The notes below the pieces were generated by a model. It worked only from the letters and a program-made list of their open reading frames with translations, was not told the origin of the DNA and ran no database searches. DNA of 64,000 nt, taken from assembly GCA_900475325.1 (NCBI GenBank), contig LS483371.1, forward strand, positions 2,790,001 through 2,854,000, given 5' to 3'. A program made the translations under genes and the position numbers. This DNA is from Paucimonas lemoignei (lineage in GTDB: Bacteria; Pseudomonadota; Gammaproteobacteria; Pseudomonadales; Pseudomonadaceae). This document shows, in pieces, positions 51,719 to 59,785 of this stretch (positions are counted from its first letter, which is position 1; each line of letters starts with the position of its first letter).

Positions 51719-52737
51719 TGACGACGTTACCTGACACGCCTCATTTCCCGCTGGCTGCGGTAGTTGCAGCCGACGCTTTGAAACTCGCGCTGTGCCTGAC
51801 CGCCATTGACCCGAAAATCGGCGGTGTGCTGATCGAAGGGCCAAGGGGCATGGCCAAATCGACCCTGGCCCGAGGCCTGGCGGATCTGTTGGCCAGCGGC
51901 CAGTTCGTCACCTTGCCACTGGGCGCCACCGAAGAGCGGCTGGTGGGCACGCTGGATCTTGACGCCGCACTGGGCGAGGGGCGTGCGCAGTTTTCACCAG
52001 GTGTACTGGCCAAGGCCGATGGCGGGGTGTTGTACGTCGATGAAGTGAACCTGCTGGCCGATCATCTGGTAGACCTGCTGCTCGATGTCGCTGCCAGCGG
52101 GGTCAACCTGGTGGAGCGCGATGGGATCTCCCATCGCCATGCGGCGCGCTTTGTACTGATCGGCACCATGAACCCGGAAGAAGGCGAGTTACGACCGCAA
52201 TTGCTCGATCGCTTCGGCCTGAACGTTGCGCTGAGTGGCCAGACCTTGCCAGTGCAGCGCGGGCAGATCATTCGTCGGCGTCTTGAGTTCGACGCCGATC
52301 CGCGTGGGTTCTGCCAGCAGTGGCAGGGCGAGCAGGACGCGTTGAAGCAGCGCTGCGAACAGGCGCGGCAGTTGCTTGATGCCATCGAGCTGGATGACGT
52401 TTCACTGACCCTCATTACCGAACGTTGCTTTGCAGCCGGGGTGGATGGCATGCGTGCTGATCTGGTCTGGCTGAGGGCGGCGCGTGCCCATGCCGCATGG
52501 CGCGGGACAAGCGCTATCGCCGAGCAGGATATCGACGCCGTCGCAGAGTTTGCCTTGCGCCATCGACGTCGCGACGGCTCACCACCTCGGGACGAGCCTG
52601 CGCCACAAAACAGCCAGCCACCCTCAACGCCACCCAGCGAATCTGATCAGGGGCAGGGCAACTGGGGCCAATTGCCTGCCCAACCGACGGCCGTCGGCGC
52701 CCGGCGTGAAGTGCCGAGCTGGCCAAAAAAGCCCTAG
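51718..52737 (+). CDS. chlI: Chelatase AAA+ ATPase subunit ChlI-type (zero-frame product of a frameshifting gene)
   Basis: 339 aa. Walker A EGPRGMAKSTLA (about residues 39-50) carries Met-Ala in place of the usual Thr-Gly. Walker B is GGVLYVDEVNLL, followed by TMNPEEGELRPQLLDRFGL (sensor and arginine finger). The last ~45 residues are a Pro/Ser-rich linker. It supplies ATPase function to CobN, replacing CobS. The reading frame ends TGG-CCA-AAA-AAG-CCC-TAG, where a -1 slip at A_AAA_AAG continues into the vWA frame. ATG 51718 overlaps the cobN stop. Confidence 0.93.
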   Translation: MTTLPDTPHFPLAAVVAADALKLALCLTAIDPKIGGVLIEGPRGMAKSTLARGLADLLASGQFVTLPLGATEERLVGTLDLDAALGEGRAQFSPGVLAKADGGVLYVDEVNLLADHLVDLLLDVAASGVNLVERDGISHRHAARFVLIGTMNPEEGELRPQLLDRFGLNVALSGQTLPVQRGQIIRRRLEFDADPRGFCQQWQGEQDALKQRCEQARQLLDAIELDDVSLTLITERCFAAGVDGMRADLVWLRAARAHAAWRGTSAIAEQDIDAVAEFALRHRRRDGSPPRDEPAPQNSQPPSTPPSESDQGQGNWGQLPAQPTAVGARREVPSWPKKP

Positions 52738-52772
52738 GCATCCGTCCTCGCGCGGCATCGGGGACGGGTGCC
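52725..52772 (+). other. Programmed -1 frameshift signal joining chlI to chlD
   Basis: Slippery heptamer A_AAA_AAG at 52725-52731, a 5-nt spacer, then an 11-bp stem: GGCATCCGTCC (52737-52747) pairs with GGACGGGTGCC (52762-52772), with one T-G wobble and a 14-nt loop. Both the heptamer and spacing are those of efficient bacterial -1 sites such as dnaX. After the slip, reading continues AAA-GCC-CTA-GGC-ATC into the open vWA frame. Confidence 0.88.
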
Positions 52773-53402
52773 AGACCCCGGTCCGGTGTGTTGACCGGCG
52801 GCAAAACCGGCGCTCTGCGTGGCGGCAAGGACGGCGCCATCGCCTGGGTGCCCACCTTGCTGGCTGGCCGCCCCAAGCGCCGCGCCGATCTGATCCGTAA
52901 GCCTCGCAGCCAGCAAGCCAACGAGTTGTGGCTGGTCATTGTCGACGCCTCGGCGTCCACCCGACGCCATCAAGCCCTGAGTCAGGCCAAAGGACTGCTG
53001 GCGCAGGTTTTCGATGATGCCTACCGAGAGAGGATTCGCCTGGCGCTGCTGACGGCCAACGGCAATACACCACGCTGGCAGCACCAGGGCCTCAAAGCGT
53101 CTACGGCGCTGAAACCCTGGCTCGACGCGCTAGGTGCGGGTGGCGGAACGCCGTTGTTTGCCGCTTTCGAGCAGGCGGGCCAATGGCTTGAACAACGCAG
53201 GAAAAAACACCCGGATGAACAGCAGCGGGTATTGGTGATGACCGATGGACGGGTCAAGGACCTGCCGCCGTTGCACCCGTTCGACTGTCCAGGGTTGCTG
53301 ATCGACATCGAAAGTGGGCCGATTCGCTTGCGCAAAGCAGAGCAAATGGCCGAGATGCTGGGGTTGGAGTATCAACACATTGATCGGCTGAACAAGACGT
53401 AA
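52731..53402 (+). CDS. chlD: vWA (ChlD-type) domain, translated by -1 frameshift from chlI
   Basis: The frame is open from 52710 but has no good start; the first candidates (GTG 52788, TTG 52791) lack a ribosome-binding site and would cut conserved sequence ALGIRPRAASGTG upstream. With the frameshift the product is about 561 aa, the ChlI ATPase plus linker plus a von Willebrand A domain. LWLVIVDASAST is the MIDAS DxSxS motif and GAGGGTPLFAAF and MTDGR are further MIDAS residues. It would act as the CobT/ChlD-like partner in cobaltochelatase. Separate initiation is the alternative. Confidence 0.85.
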   Translation, partial: ALGIRPRAASGTGARPRSGVLTGGKTGALRGGKDGAIAWVPTLLAGRPKRRADLIRKPRSQQANELWLVIVDASASTRRHQALSQAKGLLAQVFDDAYRERIRLALLTANGNTPRWQHQGLKASTALKPWLDALGAGGGTPLFAAFEQAGQWLEQRRKKHPDEQQRVLVMTDGRVKDLPPLHPFDCPGLLIDIESGPIRLRKAEQMAEMLGLEYQHIDRLNKT

Positions 53403-53404
53403 TG

Positions 53405-53482
53405 CAGCTGCTCGAACTGCCGAAGGCGCGAATTGCGAGGTGTCAGGCCTATCGATTCGCAGCCTTCGGCAGCTCCTACAGG
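53405..53482. repeat. REPIN (GCTGCCGAAGGC / GCCTTCGGCAGC)
   Basis: Arms AACTGCCGAAGGCGCGAATTGCG and CGATTCGCAGCCTTCGGCAG, with a short spacer. It lies directly after the chlD stop. Confidence 0.65.
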
Positions 53483-53599
53483 TCATGAGTGATGGCATCG
53501 GGACGGGCCTGCCCTAATGCAAAGGCTTTAAAGCGGCTGGCTGCCGGGACGGTAGCAGCAGGGGTGGAAGTGACCCTGTCTTTTTGGTCGCAGCGCAAC

Positions 53600-53668
53600 A
53601 CTTGTTGGCGAGAGCGGGCTGCTCGGTATGACAGGAAGGCCCCCTCGCGAACAAGTTCGCTCCTACAG
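53600..53668. repeat. REP pair (TTGTTGGCGAG / CTCGCGAACAAGTTCGCTCCTAC)
   Basis: Diverged inverted arms of the subtype seen at 35466; the left arm is incomplete. Confidence 0.55.
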
Positions 53669-53717
53669 GTGTACGGCGGCGTTGATGATGCGCCGCCTCA
53701 GACCACACATCGCTCTC

Positions 53718-53780
53718 GCTTTAGATCTGCTTTAGATCTGCTTTAGATCTGATCTTGATCTTGATCTTGATCTTGATCTT
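53718..53780. repeat. Nested tandem repeats (11 bp x 3, then 6 bp x 5)
   Basis: GCTTTAGATCT occurs three times in a row (53718-53750), followed by GATCTT five times (53751-53780). Both units share GATCT. It is intergenic, and copy number probably varies. Confidence 0.9.
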
Positions 53781-53816
53781 AAGCGCCCCGTCAAACCACG
53801 CTGGCCGGAATTCGAT

Positions 53817-54045
53817 ATTAAATCGGGGGTAAACCGGCAGGACGCCGGTTTAGCCGCACTGGGCCAGGGATGGCCCTTTGCGGCGACCCCCGATTTAATG
53901 TCGGATTACGGGCATGCCGAGCCTAGGCGAGGGACCGAGTGGTGGGGCACAGACCTTTTGGTTACTTTTGGGGCGTTTGCCAAAAGTGACCCGCTGTAAG
54001 AGCGGAACCATAAGCAGCCGTTACCGCAGCAACGGATATGCCCGT
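53817..54045. repeat. Solitary half-module of the long palindromic element (copy D)
   Basis: It repeats in order the parts of one half of copies A-C: AAACCGGC/GCCGGTTT hairpin, TTAGCCGCAC, GGGCC/GGCCC hairpin, TTGCGGCG, CGAGGGA, TTTTGGTTACTTTTGG, CCAAAAGTGACCCGC, GTAAGAGCGGAACC. It adds a perfect 14-bp outer inverted repeat, ATTAAATCGGGGGT (53817-53830) and ACCCCCGATTTAAT (53886-53899). It lies between converging genes. Confidence 0.75.
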
Positions 54046-54099
54046 AAAACCAATTTCGCCGGCTTCAAATCGCACAAAGGCCGACGAAGTTGCCGACGA

Positions 54100-54366
54100 T
54101 CAGGCCGGCATCGTCCAAGGCTCAAGACGATACCCTTCATTGCTGATCTCAGCCCGAGCCTGCTCCAACGCACTGGCCAACTGCGCAGGATCAGAATAAG
54201 TACTGCGCGGCAACTGACGACGCCCAATACGCGTACTGGTACGGTCAATAACCGTCAGACTCAACTCACCGTTGCCATCCTGCGGTGCCCAGGCGACACA
54301 TTGAAAAGGTTCAAAAGCGTGTCCAGCGATCAGCAATGCATCGTTGAAGCGCAATGGGGCGTTCAT
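54100..54366 (-). CDS. Small conserved-type hypothetical protein
   Basis: 88 aa. I do not recognise a domain. The start is supported by GAGGAATAGACC before the ATG. The sequence is soluble and slightly basic in its centre (RTSTRIGRRQLPRSTY), with a helix-like ASALEQARAEI segment and no signal peptide or Cys motif. It converges with the chelatase operon across a repeat-filled gap. Function is unknown; coding confidence rests on the ribosome-binding site and codon usage that look native. Confidence 0.7.
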   Translation of the reverse strand: MNAPLRFNDALLIAGHAFEPFQCVAWAPQDGNGELSLTVIDRTSTRIGRRQLPRSTYSDPAQLASALEQARAEISNEGYRLEPWTMPA

Positions 54367-54675
54367 GGTCTATTCCTCAAAATGCCCATATCAATGTCGA
54401 GCGCCGTTGGTTGGGCTTACCGTTCGGCTGGATACTTGTGTTGATGACGAACCACCCCCGTCAAGTCACACACACGGACATTTATTTTCGGATTTTTTAC
54501 ACATCCCCCCGTAATTAGCTGGCTGCAGCCCCGTGCCCAATCAGCGCTGCGCAATTTCAAACTCCCCCTTCTGCAGCCCGTCAGCCGTTTAATTCCATTT
54601 GGGTCTGGACCCTATAGTTAAACGGTACAAGCGCCCGTCAAAAAGTTGCTAATGTTCAAAGCGTGATCGCCAACT

Positions 54676-54693
54676 AACTGTTTATAAATAGTT
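54676..54693. promoter_or_regulatory. AT-rich palindrome upstream of the sigma54-type regulator gene
   Basis: AACTGTTTATAAATAGTT is symmetric at 16 of 18 positions and lies 42 bp before the start codon. It is a candidate operator, possibly for autoregulation. The rest of the 368-bp gap (54367-54734) is AT-rich and shows no gene. Confidence 0.4.
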
Positions 54694-54734
54694 TTCTCAT
54701 CTTCACTTTCCAGTCACGGCGCCAGGGAACTCAT

Positions 54735-56063
54735 ATGCATGAATCGGCACCACCATCGCGACGTTTATTAGTTATCGATCCCTATGACGACTTTCATCAG
54801 CTCACGCCTGTCCTTCGCGAAGCCGGATGGGACGTCAACAGCACTACCCTCGACACCGCTGCTAGGCATCAGTGTGACGTCTGTCTGATCCGGCTCATGC
54901 CTCACCACTTCGAACAGCTGGAAGTAGTCAAGGATCTGATCGCCCGCAGCCAGACCGAGTGGATTGCGGTGTTAAGCTCCGAAGATCTGCGTCGGGAGAA
55001 AGTCGGCGATTTCGTTTGCGAATGGTTTTTTGATTTTCACCTCTTGCCGTTCGACGCTGCGCGGATGCAGATCGCGCTGGGCCGCGCGTTTGGCACGTCC
55101 CGGATGCGTGCGCAGGGCACCGGCTACGCCTGTGGCCCGGAGCACGAAATGCTCGGTGAAAGCCGGCCGATTCGGGAGCTGCGCAGGCTTCTCAGTAAAC
55201 TGGCGCCGACCGAGTCGCCGGTGTTGATTCGCGGCGAGCGGGGCACCGGTAAGGAGTTGGTCGCCCGCACGCTGCACATGCAGTCGCAACGCCGCCATAA
55301 GCCTTTCGTGGCGATCAACTGTGGGACGATCCCGGAGCATTTGCTGCATGTCGAATTGTTCGGCCATGAGAAGGGCGCGTTTGACGGCGCAAACGAATTG
55401 AAGATCGGCCGGATCGAGATGGCCGACGGCGGCACCTTGTTCCTCGATGAAATCGGTGACTTGCCCATGGAGGTGCAGGCCCACTTGCTGCGCTTCCTCC
55501 AGGAAAAACACCTTGAACGCCTTGGCGGGCGCGAACCGATACCGATTGATGTGCGCGTGCTGGCCGCCACCCACGTGGATCTGGAGGCAGCGATCCGCAA
55601 AAAAAGCTTTAGGGAGGACCTGTACTACCGCTTGAACGTGCTGCAGGTCGGAACCGCGCCGTTGAGGGAGAGGCACGGCGACCTGGCGTTGCTGGCCAAT
55701 CACTTTGCGCACTTCTACAGCCAGGAAACTGGCAGGCGCGTGCGTAACTTCAGTCAGGATGCGCTGGTCGCCATGGGCAAGCATGACTGGCCGGGTAATG
55801 TGCGCGAACTGTCCAACCGGGTCCGTCGCGCGCTGGTGCTGGCCGAAGGCAGGCAGATCGAGGCTGCTGACCTGGGCCTGATGGGCGAGGACGATCTGGT
55901 CAGCAGCATGGGCACGTTGGATGAGTACAAGTCACGGGCCGAGCGCCAGGCGTTGTGCGATGTACTGACCCGGCATAGCGACAACCTGAGTGTCGCCGCC
56001 AAAGTACTGGGTGTTTCGCGCCCGACGTTTTACCGGTTGCTGCATAAACACCAGATCCGGTGA
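54735..56063 (+). CDS. Sigma54-type (AAA+) activator with VpsR/FleQ-like N-domain and GAFDGA loop
   Basis: 442 aa. Residues 1-140 form a degenerate receiver-like domain (LLVIDPYDDF) without a clear phospho-Asp site, resembling VpsR/FleQ. The AAA+ domain has Walker A RGERGTGKEL (about 162-171), Walker B GGTLFLDEIGDLP (about 230-242) and R-finger FREDLYYRLNVL. The sigma54-contacting loop, normally GAFTGA, reads GAFDGA (about 214-219). A Fis-type HTH (LSVAAKVLGVSRPTFYRLL) ends the protein. The Thr-to-Asp change may mean it does not activate sigma54, as in VpsR-like c-di-GMP-binding regulators. It converges with the NadR-like gene. Confidence 0.87.
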   Translation: MHESAPPSRRLLVIDPYDDFHQLTPVLREAGWDVNSTTLDTAARHQCDVCLIRLMPHHFEQLEVVKDLIARSQTEWIAVLSSEDLRREKVGDFVCEWFFDFHLLPFDAARMQIALGRAFGTSRMRAQGTGYACGPEHEMLGESRPIRELRRLLSKLAPTESPVLIRGERGTGKELVARTLHMQSQRRHKPFVAINCGTIPEHLLHVELFGHEKGAFDGANELKIGRIEMADGGTLFLDEIGDLPMEVQAHLLRFLQEKHLERLGGREPIPIDVRVLAATHVDLEAAIRKKSFREDLYYRLNVLQVGTAPLRERHGDLALLANHFAHFYSQETGRRVRNFSQDALVAMGKHDWPGNVRELSNRVRRALVLAEGRQIEAADLGLMGEDDLVSSMGTLDEYKSRAERQALCDVLTRHSDNLSVAAKVLGVSRPTFYRLLHKHQIR

Positions 56064-56073
56064 GCCTGCGTGT

Positions 56074-56601
56074 TCAGGCTTCGTCCAGCAAACGCTGCAC
56101 CGCCGTAAACGCTTGCGCACGGCGCTGTTCCCAATCTCCGCCAACCACCTCGTGGGGCTGACTATGCTGTTGCAGCCAGTGCAGGCTATCGGCAAAAAAA
56201 GCCTGGCGCTGGGCCAGATCGGGCTGGCAGCGTTGACCGTCGCCGACCCATTCCACACCCTCCGGCGCCAGCAGCAGGTGCAGATCGTAGTGGCGCGCCA
56301 GCAATGCCGCTTCGACCCATTCCGGGCAATCGCCAAATAACGTCAGGCTCCAGAGCCTGTTGCTCAACAGATGCGTGTCGAGAATCAGCAACCGGGGGGC
56401 GCTGGCCCGTGCGGCGTCCTCACTGTCGAGCTGGCCCTGCACGATGGCCGGGATATCCGCGTAGACGGTGTCGCGCTGGTGCTGCTCGATGAAAGAACGA
56501 ACGTACTCACCCACCAGCGTGCCACCAAAGCGGTTTTGAATTTCTGCCGCCAACCAGCTCTTGCCACTGGACTCGGGGCCTGCCAGCACCAGAACCTTCA
56601 T
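56074..56601 (-). CDS. NadR-like ATPase / nicotinamide riboside kinase domain protein
   Basis: 175 aa from ATG 56601, with AAGGAGCGGCAACC upstream. P-loop LAGPESSGKSWLA near the start and GEYVRSFIE match the ribosylnicotinamide kinase domain of NadR; LILDTHLLSNRLWS resembles its Walker B region. There is no adenylyltransferase or HTH domain, so it is the kinase part alone. It would phosphorylate nicotinamide riboside for NAD salvage. No pnuC transporter is next to it, which leaves the substrate open. Confidence 0.82.
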   Translation of the reverse strand: MKVLVLAGPESSGKSWLAAEIQNRFGGTLVGEYVRSFIEQHQRDTVYADIPAIVQGQLDSEDAARASAPRLLILDTHLLSNRLWSLTLFGDCPEWVEAALLARHYDLHLLLAPEGVEWVGDGQRCQPDLAQRQAFFADSLHWLQQHSQPHEVVGGDWEQRRAQAFTAVQRLLDEA

Positions 56602-56953
56602 GGTTGCCGCTCCTTGGTTTTGAAAAAGGGGATTGGGTAAGTGCGAGGGTGTAGAAAACGGCGTGGATTGTAAGCGGTTAATGCTCGGGATGCATGGGCC
56701 AGGCTGTTGTGGTTTCGCTGCTGGGTGCTGATAGAGCGCGCCAGTCAGGCATGCGTCGGGCGTCAACAGCGCAGCGTCAGGGTTCAATGGGAGCGCAGGC
56801 TCTGCAGGTCTGTTAGGATCGCCGCGCCCGTCACAGCAGAGCGGTGCAGCCAGCGCATTCAGCTGCGGTTCACCGTTGGCCGGGTATATTCGCACCGGTT
56901 GAAAAACGACAAGACTTACAGGCTCGCCAGGCGCGGCCTTCATTGGGGGAATG
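56602..56953. other. Divergent gap between the nadR-like gene and uppP
   Basis: 352 bp with no gene that I can support. Promoters for both flanking genes must lie here; GGGGGA just before 56951 serves uppP. No repeat or riboswitch was recognised. Confidence 0.4.
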
Positions 56954-57784
56954 ATGGATCTTTGGACCGCCGCTCAGGCATTGATTCTCGGGATTGTTGA
57001 GGGGCTGACGGAGTTTCTGCCGATTTCCAGTACCGGACACCAGATCATCGTCGCTGACTTGATCGACTTTGGTGGCGAACGGGCGATGGCCTTCAACATC
57101 ATCATCCAGCTCGGCGCGATTCTGGCCGTGGTGTGGGAGTTCCGGCGCAAGATCATGGACGTGGTCATCGGCTTGCCAAAACAGCGGCAGGCCCAGCGTT
57201 TTACCGTCAACCTGCTGATTGCGTTTTTGCCCGCTGTGGTATTGGGCGTGTTGTTCGCCGACTGGATCCACGAGTACCTGTTCAACCCGATCACGGTGGC
57301 CACGGCGTTGGTCATCGGTGGCGTGATCATGCTGTGGGCAGAGCGCCGCGAGCATGTAGTGCATGCCGAAAGTGTTGATGACATGACCTGGGTCGACGCC
57401 TTGAAAGTCGGCTGCGCCCAGTGCCTGGCGATGATTCCGGGCACGTCCCGTTCGGGCTCGACCATCATCGGCGGGCTGCTGTTTGGTTTGTCGCGCAAGA
57501 CGGCGACCGAGTTTTCGTTCTTTCTCGCCATGCCGACCATGGTCGGGGCGGCGGTGTACTCGGGCTATAAATACCACCACCTGTTTCAGCCAGCAGATTT
57601 CCCGGTGTTCGCGATAGGTTTCGTCACTTCGTTCGTCTTCGCGATGATCGCGGTGCGTGGCTTGCTCAAGTTCATCGCCACCCACAGCTATGCGGTGTTT
57701 GCCTGGTATCGCATCGCTTTCGGCCTGCTGATCCTCGCCACCTGGCAGTTCGGCTGGATCGACTGGACTTCGGTCAAAGGCTGA
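56954..57784 (+). CDS. uppP: Undecaprenyl-diphosphatase
   Basis: 276 aa integral membrane enzyme, also called BacA. The catalytic segments are [17 protein letters not shown] (about residues 16-32) and [14 protein letters not shown] (about 164-177). It recycles the lipid carrier for cell-wall synthesis and gives bacitracin resistance. Two adjacent ATGs exist (56951 and 56954); the second starts MDLW like family members and has better spacing from GGGGGA. The DUF1294 gene follows after 5 bp. Confidence 0.94.
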   Translation: MDLWTAAQALILGIVEGLTEFLPISSTGHQIIVADLIDFGGERAMAFNIIIQLGAILAVVWEFRRKIMDVVIGLPKQRQAQRFTVNLLIAFLPAVVLGVLFADWIHEYLFNPITVATALVIGGVIMLWAERREHVVHAESVDDMTWVDALKVGCAQCLAMIPGTSRSGSTIIGGLLFGLSRKTATEFSFFLAMPTMVGAAVYSGYKYHHLFQPADFPVFAIGFVTSFVFAMIAVRGLLKFIATHSYAVFAWYRIAFGLLILATWQFGWIDWTSVKG

Positions 57785-57789
57785 TCCTC

Positions 57790-58215
57790 ATGAACCAGCA
57801 GCCACGAAATGAAAAAAGGCCCGTCGCCAGCCCGCGGCGTTTTGTGCAACTCAAATGGCTGGTGTGGCTGGCGGTCTGTGCATTGCCGATGATCGGCGCC
57901 GGGTCGTTGGCGCTTAATGCGATCTGGTTGCCACTGGCGATCTATGTGGCGATGAGTTTGCTGGCTCTGTTTCTGTATTGGCGGGATAAGCGCCAGGCCA
58001 GAGCAGGCGGCTGGCGCACTCCGGAAAAAGTCCTGCATGCGGTGGAACTGCTGGGCGGCTGGCCGGGCGCCTTGATTGCTCAGCAAGTGTGGCGGCACAA
58101 AACCCGCAAAGTGTCGTTTCAGCTGGTGTTCTGGCTGATTGTGGTGCTGCACCAGGTGTTCTGGATTGACCGGTTATTGCTGGGCGGGAATTACCTGGCG
58201 CGGCATTTTGCGTAG
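57790..58215 (+). CDS. DUF1294 family membrane protein
   Basis: 141 aa with about four transmembrane helices. The DUF1294 signature RTPEKVLHAVELLGGWPGAL followed by HKTRKVSFQ is clear (about residues 77-111). Function is unknown. It lies 5 bp after uppP, so it is co-transcribed, which hints at an envelope role. Confidence 0.88.
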   Translation: MNQQPRNEKRPVASPRRFVQLKWLVWLAVCALPMIGAGSLALNAIWLPLAIYVAMSLLALFLYWRDKRQARAGGWRTPEKVLHAVELLGGWPGALIAQQVWRHKTRKVSFQLVFWLIVVLHQVFWIDRLLLGGNYLARHFA

Positions 58216-58242
58216 GAAATGTCCCCGTTACGTCGGATACAC

Positions 58243-58326
58243 CTTGTAGGAGCTGCCCGATTTTACAAGGGCTGCGAATGCGGTTTGCCTGACACGCCGC
58301 TGTTCGCAGCCTTCGGCAGCTCCTGC
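58243..58326. repeat. REPIN (TAGGAGCTGCC / GGCAGCTCCT)
   Basis: Outer arms TTGTAGGAGCTGCC and GCCTTCGGCAGCTCCTGCAG, with the inner GGGCTGCGAATGCGG block shared with the repeats at 3152 and 9782. Confidence 0.7.
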
Positions 58327-58359
58327 AGATGCTGCGTTTTGCCAGATATACCGCGTCAA

Positions 58360-58707
58360 TTACGGCAACTTCAACCCGATCTGTCGTATCTTCGGTAACT
58401 TGCCCACCACCAGTTGATGGGAGCTGGTCAGCAGGTCTCGCAGTTCGTTATCACTGAGGGCGTAGGGCACGGCCACGCTGATCCAGTGCGCCCTGGCCAG
58501 GTAGGGCGCCGGACTCACGCCCGGCCGATCCACGTACCCCAGAAACAGTTCGGGCGCGACCTTGAAAGATAAGCCTTTGCCCGCCAGGTCCATGACCGCG
58601 AACATTTTCTTCTCGGCCACGGAAAACACCCGCACGCCGCCCCATTTGTAATCCTCCCGCGCGCCGGGCAATTGCAGGCAGAATTCAGCGACGTGTTCGG
58701 TGAGCAT
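58360..58707 (-). CDS. MmcQ/YjbR family DNA-binding-like protein
   Basis: 115 aa. EFCLQLPGAREDYKWGGVRVFSV at the start and the alternating FSVAEKKMFAVMDL and LSFKVAP strands fit the MmcQ/YjbR (CyaY-like) fold. Function is not established. Its start overlaps the end of the LysR gene by 23 bp on the same strand, so the two are co-transcribed. Confidence 0.88.
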   Translation of the reverse strand: MLTEHVAEFCLQLPGAREDYKWGGVRVFSVAEKKMFAVMDLAGKGLSFKVAPELFLGYVDRPGVSPAPYLARAHWISVAVPYALSDNELRDLLTSSHQLVVGKLPKIRQIGLKLP

Positions 58708-59653
58708 GGCTTTCCTCGGTATGCTGTTCAGGTTCGGAGTCGTGGGTGCGCGGCCAGCCGAAATCAGCCGAGAACGCCGCGCTGGCGTGTTCGATCCACG
58801 CGCGGACGGCGGGCAACATCCCTCGCCGTTGAGTGTAAGCCGCCTGGAGGTTGCCGCTGGGCAGCGACCAGTCTGGCAGCAACTCGATGAGTTTTCCGCT
58901 GGCTAACTCGCTGTGACAATTCATGAACGGCAGCATGGTAAAGCCCAGGCCCTGCAACGCGGCGTTCTTGCGAATCGGGAAATCATCCACGACCAGACGG
59001 GGTTCCAGGGCGACGTCGTACTGCTCGCCTTCCTTGTGCAGCAGTTGGAAACGCACCTTGCGGTCGGGACCTGCTGCGCCCAGCACGGGCAACCCGGCAA
59101 GGTCGCGGGGATGCTCCACGGGGCGTCCAGCCATCAGTGCAGGGCAGGCAACCAGCAGGGCGCGCGCCGGTGACAACTGGCGAACGATGAGACTGGGGTC
59201 GTCATCACCGACGTCACGCACGCGCAATGCCACATCGATACCTTCGTTGACCAGATCCACCCGGCGATTGACCAGAATCAGCTCCAGCTGCACCAGCGGA
59301 TGCTGGATCAAAAAGTCATTGACCACGCTCGACAGGTTCCAGTGAACCATGCCGACGGGGCAGGACACTCGCAGCCGTCCCCGGGGATCGGCAGTCAGGG
59401 ACGCCACGGCTTCATCTGCCATTTCGGCCTCCAGCAGCATGGCCTGACAATGGCTCAGGTAGCGTTCGCCCACGGCGGTCAGCGCCAGTTTGCGAGTTGT
59501 CCGCTGCAGCAGGCTGGCACCCAGACGCGCTTCTAGCTCGGCGATCCGCCGGGAGAGACGCGACTTGGGGATACCCAATACACGCCCTGCGGCAGCGAAA
59601 CCTCCGGCTTCAACCACCTTGGCGAAATAGTACAGATCGTTAAGGTCCTGCAT
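58685..59653 (-). CDS. LysR family regulator (CrgA-like group)
   Basis: 322 aa. HTH region LNDLYYFAKVVEAGGFAAAG and LGIPKSRLSRRIAELE. The IPKSxLSRR form marks the CrgA/QseA-like branch, which often controls divergent quinone or azo-reductase genes. The last ~20 residues are a charged His-rich tail. It is divergent from azoR with a perfect inverted repeat between them. Confidence 0.9.
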   Translation of the reverse strand: MQDLNDLYYFAKVVEAGGFAAAGRVLGIPKSRLSRRIAELEARLGASLLQRTTRKLALTAVGERYLSHCQAMLLEAEMADEAVASLTADPRGRLRVSCPVGMVHWNLSSVVNDFLIQHPLVQLELILVNRRVDLVNEGIDVALRVRDVGDDDPSLIVRQLSPARALLVACPALMAGRPVEHPRDLAGLPVLGAAGPDRKVRFQLLHKEGEQYDVALEPRLVVDDFPIRKNAALQGLGFTMLPFMNCHSELASGKLIELLPDWSLPSGNLQAAYTQRRGMLPAVRAWIEHASAAFSADFGWPRTHDSEPEQHTEESHAHRTRR

Positions 59654-59664
59654 GGTGAGCTCGA

Positions 59665-59684
59665 TTGTCCTGTAGATAGGACAA
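59665..59684. promoter_or_regulatory. LysR operator candidate between the LysR gene and azoR
   Basis: TTGTCC-TGTAGATA-GGACAA is a perfect 6-bp inverted repeat with 8-bp spacing, 11 bp from the LysR start. It suits autoregulation and control of azoR. Confidence 0.6.
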
Positions 59685-59785
59685 ACTATCGCATTATTGG
59701 CGACTAATCAGCTATTGGTTGTGCGGGTAGGATGATCGCCACTTGTTCGCCAGCCTTCGGCGACGCTCATTCAGGAAATTGTCCT

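Noticed and set aside
52738..53402. Break between chlI and the vWA frame read as a pseudogene frameshift
   Set aside because: The slippery site, spacing and stem are those of a programmed -1 shift, and both frames are otherwise intact.
53718..53780. Possible CRISPR array
   Set aside because: Units are 11 and 6 bp in direct tandem with no spacers and no cas genes.
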